A DNA stretch of 64,000 nucleotides from Dillenia suffruticosa. Taxonomy: Eukaryota; Streptophyta; Magnoliopsida; Dilleniales; Dilleniaceae. Below are positions 10,330 through 19,819 of this stretch, piece after piece; the stretch's first letter is position 1, and each line of letters begins with the position of its first letter. Made by a program: the position numbers and the translations under genes. The stretch lies in the NCBI GenBank assembly GCA_033439265.1, contig JAVTVX010000034.1:13654501-13718500 (forward strand). The letters run 5' to 3'. The notes beneath the pieces are model-generated. The model had not been told where the DNA came from, did not search any database, and was given only the letters and a program-made list of their open reading frames with translations.

Positions 10330-12742
10330 CTTGGTTGTTGGTAGGTGGCCATCCGCGTTGATGTAATGTCTTGAAATTCTAACAATAGATCCAGTTTCTT
10401 GCGTAGTGCGGATTGGTTGGTCTCAGGTTGAAATTGTTCTACGAGCGAGTGGATGCCTATTTCTACATGCAGTACTACTTCACAATATTAAGTTAGGCTG
10501 AACATGTTTCTCCTGTTACCATTCTGAGGTTGGTTCAGTTGGCCCAGAGGATCCCATAGAGTTCGTCCTCCCATTGGCCCTTCGTTTCGTTCAAAGACGT
10601 ATTAAGTCCTCAGAGGATCGTTTGGTTTATGATTTCAGCTAGTCTATTAGCTTGAGGGTAAGTAACACAAGTAAAATGATGTCGAATTTTGAGTTTGCCA
10701 TAGAACTCCTTAAAGCTTTTGTTGTCGAACTGTTTCCCATTGTCAAACTATTTTCAAGTGTCAATAACGAGGACACAGGATAGGCTAAATCTTGTGATAA
10801 TAGACATCCATACAAAAAATTGGATTTTATTAGTTGTTATATGGGCCAATGATTCGGTTTCTACCTACTAAGTGAAATAATCAATTGTAACAATAAGGAA
10901 TTTCCGTTATCCAGTTGTTTGAGGGAACGGTCCCAATATGCCCATCCTCCATTGTGCAAATGGCCACGGGCTAGCAAGGGGACAAAGTTCGTAAAAAGGT
11001 TGATGAGGAACCGAAGAGAAGCATTGGCACTTGTTGCAACATTTAACATATGCTTCCGTGTCCATCCTCATGGTAGGCCAGTTATACCCGTATCGTATGG
11101 CTTTATTTACTAGACTCCAAGTGTCTAGATGATTATCATATATCCCTTCATGGATCTCGTGGAGAACGTAGTCTCCTTCTTCTAGTGTCAGACACTTAAA
11201 GATATGGGTGAGTGAAAGACTTTTTTTAGAGTTCCCCACTTATGACAACATAATGGACAGCCCTATGCTTGATCTTCATTGCTTTTTGCTGGGAGTCTAG
11301 TAGTTGGCCATTTTGTAGGTAGGCAAAGATCGAATCTTATCAACTTGGTGGGTTGTCGACAACCATGATCCACTTGACCACTAGTTGGTTGTTGGTGAAA
11401 ACTCAGATGTCCCGAGCCCCGAATAACTGCAATCCACGAGCTGGTTAGGAGCTCATCATTCTCTACCTGATTATCTGTGGCTTGAAAATTGAAATACAGC
11501 GCATATTTCGCTTTGAAGTCGTTGGGCCCCACCAAGATTCCACTTCCCGAGGAATTGGAGTTGTATGAGTGTAGTGTCCATGATAGGGCTGTGCGCACCT
11601 CTAACAGGCTATTGGTAATCGACTCGAGGGAGTTTGGGAAAGTGTACTCGAGAATGAAGTCCGCTAAGTCTTGACCTTCGATGGCGGGGTCTTGGTTGAT
11701 ATTCAATATCGAATTCTCTAAGTTCAATGCTTCATTTGATGAGGCCACCCAAGGTATTTCTCTTTTGGAAGATTGGCTTTAAGGGTTGATCGATTAGCAC
11801 GATACTCGTATGTGCGTGGAAGTAAGGTCGGAGACATCTAGTGGTTACAATGAGAGCGAACACCACCTTCTCGATAGTTCTGTAATTAGTTTCTAACTCC
11901 TAAAATATCTAACATAGAATATAGGTTTTTGTATAGTGGTTTCTTGTCTCACAAGCATAGAACAAAGAGTTTGATTAGATACAGACAAGCAGATATAGAG
12001 TTTCTCACCAGGTATGGGCCGAGAGAAGAAAGGTGCTGACAAGAGATATTCCTTGAGCTTGTTGAAAGCTGCTGGCAATCAGATGTCCATGCAAATTTGC
12101 AAGACTTCTTTAGGGTATCAAAAAAGGGTTTGTATTTTTCTCCCATTTTTGACATGAACCGGTTCAGGGCGGTGATTCTTTGAATAAAACGTTGCATCTC
12201 CTTCAAAGTTCTTCATGGAGCCATGTATAAGATGGGTTGGATTTTCTCTAGGTTGATCTCGATTCCTTAGCTGGTAATCAAGAAGCCCAGAAACTTATTG
12301 AAAGTAATTCCGAAAGTGCATTTAGCAGGGTTAAGCTTAATGTTGAAATGCTCTAACATCTGGAATGTTTCTTCTAGATCTTCTACGTGGTCTGCCTGAT
12401 TGGTGCTTTTGACAAACACATCATCCACATAGGCTCCGACATTTCTGCCAAATTGTTTGTTAAAGACTTTGTTGACTAACCGTTGGAAAGTTGCTCTTGT
12501 GTTCTTGACGTCGAATTGCATGACCTTGTAGCAATTTGTGCTAAACTCCATAATAAAGCTTGTTTTTTTTTTTTATATTTGGGAGCCATATGAATATTAT
12601 TGCCGCTAAAGTAAGCGTCCATGAAACTCAGGAGTTGATATCTCAATGAATTGTCCACAAGCTTATCAATATTTGTAAGTGGATAGCTATCTTTTAGACT
12701 AAAACTATCAGCAACAGAAATTTTCGTCGTTAAATCCGTCAC
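10330..12742 (-). pseudogene. Decayed Ty3/gypsy pol, Tat lineage (RT, RNase H, integrase)
   Basis: Minus-strand fragments of one polyprotein in correct order. They are: RT start (LLSFMDAY, about 12640), the RT catalytic segment with YVDD (about 12430) and KLNPAKCTFG, the linker (SAPFFSRPIPGEKLY, about 12030), RNase H (LVGPNDFKAKYAL, about 11500), the integrase zinc region and SPWPFAQW (about 11230-10910), and the integrase end down to about 10330. Several frameshifts and stops separate the pieces, so it cannot encode an enzyme. The wording of the motifs is that of the plant Tat/Retand/Ogre group rather than of the chromovirus at 15.4-25.7 kb. No LTRs were found on either side. The upstream end is cut by the small element beginning near 12695. 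Confidence 0.85.
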
Positions 12743-14131
12743 TGAAAACCTCTACGCTAAACATTATCGATAGAAATCATCCGTCGCTAAACTATCACCA
12801 ACGGATTAGTGACGAAACCGTCACTGATAGTAAAAAATATGAAAAACTATGATTGAGAGATTAGCGACGGAATTTTTCTATCACTAAAATATCCATCGTT
12901 GATAGTAGTCGGTATGTAAAACTATCAGCAATAGAAATTTTCTGTCGCTAATTCTTACCGCTTGGCTGCGCACGCACAAGCCCACACTCTGCTATCAACA
13001 ACGGATTAGTAACGGAATTTTTCCGTCACTAAAATATCCATTGTTGATAGTAGTCAGTATATAAAATATCAGCGACGAAAATTTTTCATCGTTAATTCTT
13101 GGCGTTTGGTTGCGCGCACACGAGCCCGTGCTCCCGCACAAGCCTGCCTGCACCCTTGCCCGCGCGTGCCCTGCATGATGCCATCCTTTTTTTTTGCAAA
13201 AATTATCTTCACCCGGAATTAAACCCGAGCATAGATGGTGATATTTGAGTGTTACAACCAGTAAACCATAATATCTTTTGCGAAGCATTTTTTTTATTAT
13301 TATTTAACTCTCACTTTTTTTATATAATATTTATCTCACTCTTACAAAATAAAATAGAAAAAAATAAAAAAAAAGAATAAAGAAAAGAATTATAAAATAA
13401 TAAAAGAAAAGAAAAAGTAAAAAAATAATAAAAGAATTATAAAATAACAAAAGAAAAGAAAAAAATAATAGAAGAATTATAAAATAATAGAAGAAAAAAA
13501 TAATAAAATAATTATAAAATAATAAAATAAAATAAAAAATAAAAAATAAAATAAAAAAGGAACTATCAGCGATGGAAAATTTTCGTCAGTGATAGTTCCT
13601 TTTTTTTATTTTTTTTTATCTTTGAATACTATTAGCGACGGTTTTTTCCGTCGCTAAAAAATCCGTTGATGGTTTCTTTTTTTATTTTTTTACCTTTGAT
13701 ACTATTAATGATGGATTTTTTTCATCGCTAAAAAATCTGTCACTGATAGTTTTCTTTTTTTTATTTTTATTTTTTTAACTATCAATGACGAAATAGCGAC
13801 AGATTTTTTCTGTCGCAATCTATCATTGATATTTTTTTATTTTTATTTTTTACCTTGGTCCACTATCAATGACAAATTAGCAACAGATTTTTTAACGAAG
13901 GAAAAAATTTATCGATAATCTATCGCTGATAGTTTTACAATTTTTTTTGTTTTTTTTTCTCCTTAGACCACTACATCGACAGATTAGTAACGGAAAAAAT
14001 CATTAATTAATCCATCAATAATCTATTAGTAACTCGTCTCTCGATAATCTATCACAATTTGATCACTATTAGTGACGGATTTATTTCTATCAATAATTTT
14101 TTTATCATTGATACTCTATTTTTTAGTAGTG
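12695..14131. mobile_element. Small non-coding CACTA-like element with palindromic cgacgga repeats
   Basis: The segment is built of many copies of motifs such as 'ttagcgacggaaa' and 'ttccgtcgctaa' in both orientations, around an AT-rich core (13290-13560). The right end is 'tttttagtagtg' at 14131, the inverse of a CACTACTAAAAA-type CACTA terminus. I could not find a clean matching left terminus; the left boundary is where the Tat RT homology breaks. It codes for nothing. The same architecture recurs at 41.14-42.11 kb. Confidence 0.6.
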
Positions 14132-15443
14132 AATATATCATCAAAGAAGAGAGTTGAAGGGTACAAGAAAGTGGATAAGATATACAACAAAAGAAAGAAA
14201 ACAGCATATCAAAACATTAATAAAATACAATAACCACAATGGAGAAGTTGTCCAATCCCTTTCTATGCCCTCCAATCGAAGCTTAGGTTTTGGAAAACCC
14301 CAGTTACGTAAAGAATAACTTTATCCCAAGAGATAAAACTAGAAATATATTAGTTCTAGAAATTCCTTATACTCCTTTCTATCCATATATACTATTTGGT
14401 TATGTTCCATAACAATTACGCTTATTCAGCTGACCCCTCTAAACTCCATCACCTGATCATTCATCCCATTTGTTTAAGTTCAAGGCTTACAAAAGATACC
14501 ATATAATTTGTTCTGCATATCCCCAGCCATAGAACCTTAGCCTTGTAAATACCAGCTTTTTGGTATTCCCATATGACATAGACATAAAAGGAATGAATGG
14601 TGATGACTTCGTTGACTAAGGGAGTGCTTGGTTCAATGGAATTGGTTTGCTCAAGATGGCACTCATGGCTATGCTGTAAAGCAGATTGGCCTTCAAGGGC
14701 GATGGGTCAGCTTGAGATTCCATGGAGGTGCAAAGGAATCACATTTAGAGCCCAGACCAGGGAGGATATGGAGAACTAAGTCTTCATCAGCAAGAGGTGA
14801 GCAGCAATGACTAAGATTGTCAGTCATCGACATAGAACCCATTTTCTGGTTTGGATTTGTGGTCGTAACTGTGTCATACGAGCATTAGATGGGAGGCAAA
14901 GAGGCAACGTAGGATTGTCCCAAAAGAGGGGGAGGGGGAGCAGCCCTTTGGTTAAGGTGAACAGAACCCAGCTTAGTAGCAATTGGTCTCATTTTTGCCT
15001 GGCAGTGTAGCAGGGTAAAATAGTGGGTTCAGATGTGGTAGTGGATCGTTGTTCAGCAATTCGCGTGGGAGGAATGAATTGGCTGAGACAGGTAAGAGTG
15101 CCATCAATCAATGCCTCTAGTTCATGGCGCTTTTAGGATAGATAGGATTTGTGATTTCTGCAGTAGGAAATTTGTGCAGTCAAGCTATAGGGATATTGGG
15201 TGAGTATAGGTAGAGGGAAAAGGAGAAGAAGCTTGGTTGGTGGGGAAGAGCGTTGTAGAACCCGAACTGAGAGAGGACATCGTGACGATAGTCTTTCAAG
15301 CTCCAATATCATAAAGATAAAATGATAAAATGAGAGTTTTTCTTTGTTCATCTGTATTGCCAATTACATGTTTATATGGAACATTTGTAGGAAATGATAA
15401 TTACATAGAGCTGCATAATCCAAAAGACTGATTCTTCTGTTTA
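14132..15443. other. Spacer, no gene recognised
   Basis: Short overlapping open frames at 14597-15010 (plus) and 15133-15363 (minus) show no known motif, and no splice-linked structure joins them. This is the left flank of the chromovirus insertion; pre-insertion DNA resumes at 25718. Confidence 0.5.
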
Positions 15444-15448
15444 TTTGT
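15444..15448. repeat. Target-site duplication, left copy (TTTGT)
   Basis: Identical five bases directly follow the 3' LTR at 25713-25717. Confidence 0.93.
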
Positions 15449-15460
15449 TGTAACACTGCA

Positions 15461-15496
<36 letters not shown>

Positions 15497-17919
15497 AAAA
15501 TTAGGGCTTAAAGCCCTAATTCTTTTTTTAATTCTTTCTCTTCTCCGCCGTGGTCTCTCTCCCGCCACCGCACGCCGCCCACTGCTCCACCCTCCTCCCG
15601 CGATCGCGGCAGCTGCAGCGCCTCCCGCAAGCAGCTCCTTCCTCCACGCGAGCGCTGCCTCCTAGCGCGCGAGCCCAGCACGCCACAGCTCGCGATCCCC
15701 CGCGAGCCAGCGCGCCACAGCTCGCGATCTCCCGCGAGCCAGCGTCCCGCGAGCCAGCGCGCTACCCCTGCTCGACCCAGCTCGCGACTCATCGCGAGCC
15801 AACGCGCGACCCAGCTCGCGACCTAGCGCGAGCTAGCGCACGAGCCAGCGCGCGACCCAGCTCGCGACCCAGCGCTAGCCAGCGCGCGACCCAGCTCGTG
15901 ACCTAGAGCGAGCCCTAACCGTGAGCGGGCCAGCCCACCAGCGGCCCAAGGCCCAGTCCAGCCGCGGCCCACTGCATCCCGTGAAGCCCGCTGCGGCCAG
16001 CAAGCCGGGCTGAGAGCCCGTGAGCCACCAGCGGGCCAGCCCGCTAGCAGCCAGCCACCGGCCCGCGAGCCCGTGACGGCCCGCGAGCCCGCGACCGGCT
16101 TTCCCCTGTGAGAGCTCACCTGCATCTTCTGTATTGCAGGTAACGACTGTATTGATTGAAGTTCTATGGTTTGCTGGTAGAAATTTAGTGGTTTCTAATA
16201 CATCTGAAGTTTGGGAAATATTACAGGTTTTAAACCAACCCGACGGGCGAACGACAACTAGGTCTGAAACCCGAGGAACCTTAGGTGAGAGATGAATAAA
16301 TTTTATTGATAGAATCCCTTATTAGGGTTTTAATCGTTATAAATTTGACGATTTGATTAGGTTTGTCTTTTGGAGAGTCGTTGAAAAAAAAAAATAGGGA
16401 GTGACCACCCTCCCTAGATAAAGTGAGTGGGACTCTAATCTCTTGCATAAAATAGTAAAACGTATTTTCTGTCGCATTTTCGATAAAACATGCTTTGATA
16501 TGCATTCGTTGACGTGTGATATTAAATTTGGAAATCTGTTTTGTGATTTTTGGAGTGTCTTGAATTATATTTGCAATGACTATGCATCCATGGTTTGAGA
16601 TGAATCAATAGTTGTGCCATTTTTGAAAATGTATAAATTTCATTTTATACCAATGTAGTGATATGCTGTTTTGAAATGAATTTGATGAGACGTATTGGCA
16701 CGCAAAATTTAAAAAATGTTTTTGATGAACTATGTGGGTTGGATGCCTACTAGTTGTGCGATGATGTGATGATACTCGTGGGACGTTGTGCCCTGGGACG
16801 TTGTGCCCTTGTGATACTATGGGACGTTGTGCCCTTGTGATATTATGATATTCCGTAGCTACGAAGGGCGTTTGTAGAGGCACGGGTTGCCCGGATACGC
16901 TTCTGCAGGAGGTATCCGCAAACGTCATTTATTCTAAAGGCTATAGGCGCGGCCGGTTGAACCCACGTAGGGGGAGGACGTGTGTGACGCCACCGTCTAG
17001 CACCGGGCGGGGTCCTATACACGTTGATGAGTTGGCCCCAGCGAGCTCATGGCCAACGTCGGGGTAGAGAGCGTTTCAAAGTCTATGCATAATAAAACCC
17101 CCGACGCGCCTGTCCTTGGTCACGGTTGACCTTTGCCAGGACTATTTTTGGCTCGCTCTGACATTACTTGATTTTAAATGGATGCATACATGCTTGCTAT
17201 CGTGTGTTTGATTAAATGATTTCAAAATGATAAATATATCATGTTTTGCTGCGAAGTGTAAATTGTTGTTTCGAATGATATTATTTGACACTCCAATTGT
17301 TCACCTATGCTATTTATGCTTGATATTACCCCCCTCACTCACTGAGTATCTTCCCATGATACTCACCCCTCTATTTTCTCTCCTCAGACAGGTTTATTGT
17401 GATAGAGCGGTGTTACAGGCTCTAGTGCGGATTTATTGTTCTGACGGTGAGATTTACTTCTAATTTAGTTTCGACCCTGCGAGGTCTTGACATTGAGGTC
17501 CGTAGTTGGCCATGTACTTATTTTGGGATGACTGTATAGTTTAACTCTCATATTTCATTTGCATTGAGGCGATTGTACGTACTTGAACGTTACTTGGGAA
17601 ATGTGATATATATTGTATAAACTTAGGTCCGCTCGATATAGCGGCTGCTCATGCTCTAGTTGGGCATGACAGTAGAGGTCTGTGGCTAGGTTTGTTTATA
17701 GCCTTGCGTTGTTCTGAATGTTGGCTGTGGTGTTAGTTGATTTTGGAGAGGCCGGGATGGCCATTTGTGTATTGTACAGGATGATTTGGATTATACAGGT
17801 ATAATTGTACATGGGAAACCTCCGATTTATGGGGAGGTTCTGCCCAATTTTCTGTAAAAATACAGCCGACATTCAGGGGCAACGGGCGGCTGTTCACGAT
17901 CCCGGTTTGGGGCGTGACA
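15449..17919 (+). repeat. 5' LTR of the chromovirus
   Basis: 2471 bp. Contents in order: TGTAACACTGCAC terminus; a 32-nt A run (15462-15493); an 11-bp inverted repeat with one central base (15499-15521); a GC-rich region of degenerate 'gcgagccagcgcgcgacccagctc' repeats (15535-16110); three copies of gggacgttgtgccc (about 16780-16840); the stem-loop 17343-17365; a TATA-like 'gatatatattgtataaac' at about 17607-17624; and the GGGGCGTGACA terminus. Promoter and polyadenylation roles are inferred from LTR biology, not shown here. Confidence 0.95.
17343..17365 (+). promoter_or_regulatory. LTR stem-loop, 8-bp stem
   Basis: TGAGTATC, a 7-nt loop ttcccat, then GATACTCA. The identical hairpin is in the 3' LTR (25136-25158). 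A covarying version is at 489-507, where the innermost pair is T:A instead of C:G. It lies 20-40 bp upstream of a pyrimidine-rich CTCTATTTTCTCTCCTCAG stretch. Confidence 0.75.
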
Positions 17920-17926
17920 GTTCTAT

Positions 17927-17940
17927 TGGTATCAGAGCCA
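17927..17940 (+). other. Primer-binding site for initiator tRNA-Met
   Basis: TGGTATCAGAGCCA begins 7 nt inside the 5' LTR end. It is complementary to the 3' end of plant initiator methionine tRNA, the usual primer of this class. Confidence 0.92.
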
Positions 17941-18207
17941 GGTTTGAGAAAAGATCAAAGTTTTCCCAAGTATACGCAAAGTTCTCAATGCATTAGAGAG
18001 TTTCATACAGTCATTTAAAGTCCCGTACTTGGCCATAGGCATATAAGTTCGCCTATTTTATGGAGTTGGATACATAACGCATCTAACTCATTACTTTGCA
18101 TTCGAATGTTTTAAATTATAGTTCATTTATTTTAGGGGGTTAGTTACGGAGCAACTAACCCTAAATCTCGATTTCTATCCGTTGACAATGTATTTTTTCG
18201 CAGAATT

Positions 18208-19650
18208 ATGCCACCTAGACGTGGTAGGAGAGGTGCTAGATTCGCCTCACTTGAGGGCCTTACAGTGCCGGATACACCTAGGGCACCTGAGGCGCCACGA
18301 GTACCAGAGGTTGCTTCCTCTACTCGAGCACGCTCACCAGCGCCACCCCCAGCACCTCCACCGGCTGCTACAGCCGAGATTCCTCCACCACCACTTGATG
18401 CCTTGAGACAATGGCAGGAGTGGTGCAGTAGATATGGGGCGCAGATGCCACCACCTTCACTACAGACTCCAGCGACCGCACCTGCGGCCGTACCTGCTCC
18501 TTCGGCACCGATTCTTCCTTCGGTGGCCGGCCCTTCCGTGTCTACCCCGACCGACGAGACGTCGGCTACTTTGAGGCGCATCCATGAGCTCACTCAGTTA
18601 GTGAAAGAGTCACGGCAGCTCGGATGCACAGATTTTTCGGGATCCAGTGATGCAGTAGCGGCGAAACACTGGATCAACAGGATTCGTAGGATCCTTACGG
18701 ATTTGGGGTTGTCAGAGGAGCTCAGATTGAGAGTTGCTGAGAGACTCCTCGACGGAGATGCCCTCTCGTGGTGGGAGGCTATCCGTGACAGTGCCACACA
18801 GACCCTGCGGTGGGAGGACTTTTTACGAGAGTTCGACCGCAGGTACTTTACCCCGTTCCAGCAGGACCGGATGAGGACGGAGTTCCTGCACTTACGTCAG
18901 GGGACGAGGTCAGTTTCAGAGTACGAGGCTGAGCTTAGACGACTAGCGGCCTTTGTCCCCGATATGGCTACACCGGTTCAGTTGAGGTTCAAGTTTGAAG
19001 ATGGCCTCCAATTGAGCATCAGGAAATATATGACGGTGACTCCCTCTTTTACACTATCGGAGGTGATTGATTCAGCGTATCGGGCGGAGGAGATCGTCCG
19101 AGCGGAGGCGAGACAGAGGGAGAGTCACCAGAAGAGGAAGACTGGGTCACAGAGTGGACAGTCTTCGAAGAGGGGTAGAGGTTCTGGATATCCCGGAGGT
19201 TTTTCTAGCTTCAGACCAGCAGCACCGGGACAGGGACCTCGACCACAGGGCTTTGGGGCACCAGCCCCTAGTGTCTCTACACAGTCTACTACACAGAGAC
19301 CGCCCTTCTGCCGTAGATGCAACTGTCACCATGCCTTTGGGGCATGTAGAGCACCAATTACTTGCTTCCAGTGTGGGAAGCAAGGGCACGTTAGGAGTGT
19401 CTGTCCCGATTTAGGTCGGGGAGGATTGACTTTACAGAGTCGTACTGGTACGTCTGGCACCGGCCAGCAGGGGGCACCTGCGCACTCAGCTCTTACCGCT
19501 CCCCGGACTGCAGCCGGGAGTAATACAGTGCCAGGATCGTCGCGACAGCAGCCTAGGGCCCAGGCTCGTGTGTTTGCGATGACACAGGAGGACGCACAGG
19601 CAAACCCTGATGTTATTATGGGTAATCCTCCCGCAGACCCCTCAGTGTAG
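18208..19650 (+). CDS. gag: Gag (nucleocapsid/capsid) of the chromovirus
   Basis: 480 residues. The ATG at 18208 opens with a basic MPPRRGRRG start and a Pro/Ala-rich N-terminus. The capsid-like retrotransposon gag domain spans roughly residues 135-300 (WEDFLREFDRRYFTP, LRQGTRSVSEYEAEL). A basic Ser/Gly-rich linker and one CCHC zinc knuckle, CFQCGKQGHVRSVC, follow at about 386-399. It packages element RNA in cytoplasmic particles. The frame is intact. It ends at TAG 19648-19650, 169 nt before the pol ATG and in a different frame; see the splice-like segment at 19622-19814. Confidence 0.95.
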   Translation: MPPRRGRRGARFASLEGLTVPDTPRAPEAPRVPEVASSTRARSPAPPPAPPPAATAEIPPPPLDALRQWQEWCSRYGAQMPPPSLQTPATAPAAVPAPSAPILPSVAGPSVSTPTDETSATLRRIHELTQLVKESRQLGCTDFSGSSDAVAAKHWINRIRRILTDLGLSEELRLRVAERLLDGDALSWWEAIRDSATQTLRWEDFLREFDRRYFTPFQQDRMRTEFLHLRQGTRSVSEYEAELRRLAAFVPDMATPVQLRFKFEDGLQLSIRKYMTVTPSFTLSEVIDSAYRAEEIVRAEARQRESHQKRKTGSQSGQSSKRGRGSGYPGGFSSFRPAAPGQGPRPQGFGAPAPSVSTQSTTQRPPFCRRCNCHHAFGACRAPITCFQCGKQGHVRSVCPDLGRGGLTLQSRTGTSGTGQQGAPAHSALTAPRTAAGSNTVPGSSRQQPRAQARVFAMTQEDAQANPDVIMGNPPADPSV

Positions 19651-19814
19651 TACTTTTGTGTACTTTCTGTATGAGCTTATTGTATATCATGATATCGATG
19701 TACAGTTTTGACTAGTTAAAGCTTTAGAAGCTTAACTAGTTTGATATATATATATATATTCGTTCACTTTTTCTTCGCATTTTAAATGCCGTTGATCTTC
19801 TTTCTTACTTTTAG
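19622..19814 (+). promoter_or_regulatory. Candidate 193-nt intron between gag and pol
   Basis: A GTAATC donor-like site begins at 19622 inside the last codons of gag. A strong acceptor, ttctttcttacttttag, ends at 19814, five nucleotides before the pol ATG. Removing exactly this piece leaves one nucleotide of a glycine codon on the left and two on the right, so gag and pol become one frame. A 13-bp inverted repeat with one bulge (19711-19740) and an (AT)n run lie inside it. Splicing is inferred; the sequence shows only the sites and the phase. Confidence 0.6.
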
Positions 19815-19819
19815 GTACC

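Noticed and set aside
14597..15010. Cluster of small plus-strand open frames left of the chromovirus
   Set aside because: Three overlapping frames, no family motif and no consistent splice structure.
15508..16125. Overlapping Arg/Ala/Ser-rich open frames on both strands in the LTR (also at 23302-23919)
   Set aside because: They stay open only because of the GC-rich palindromic repeats. Both strands and several frames are open at once and no motif is seen.
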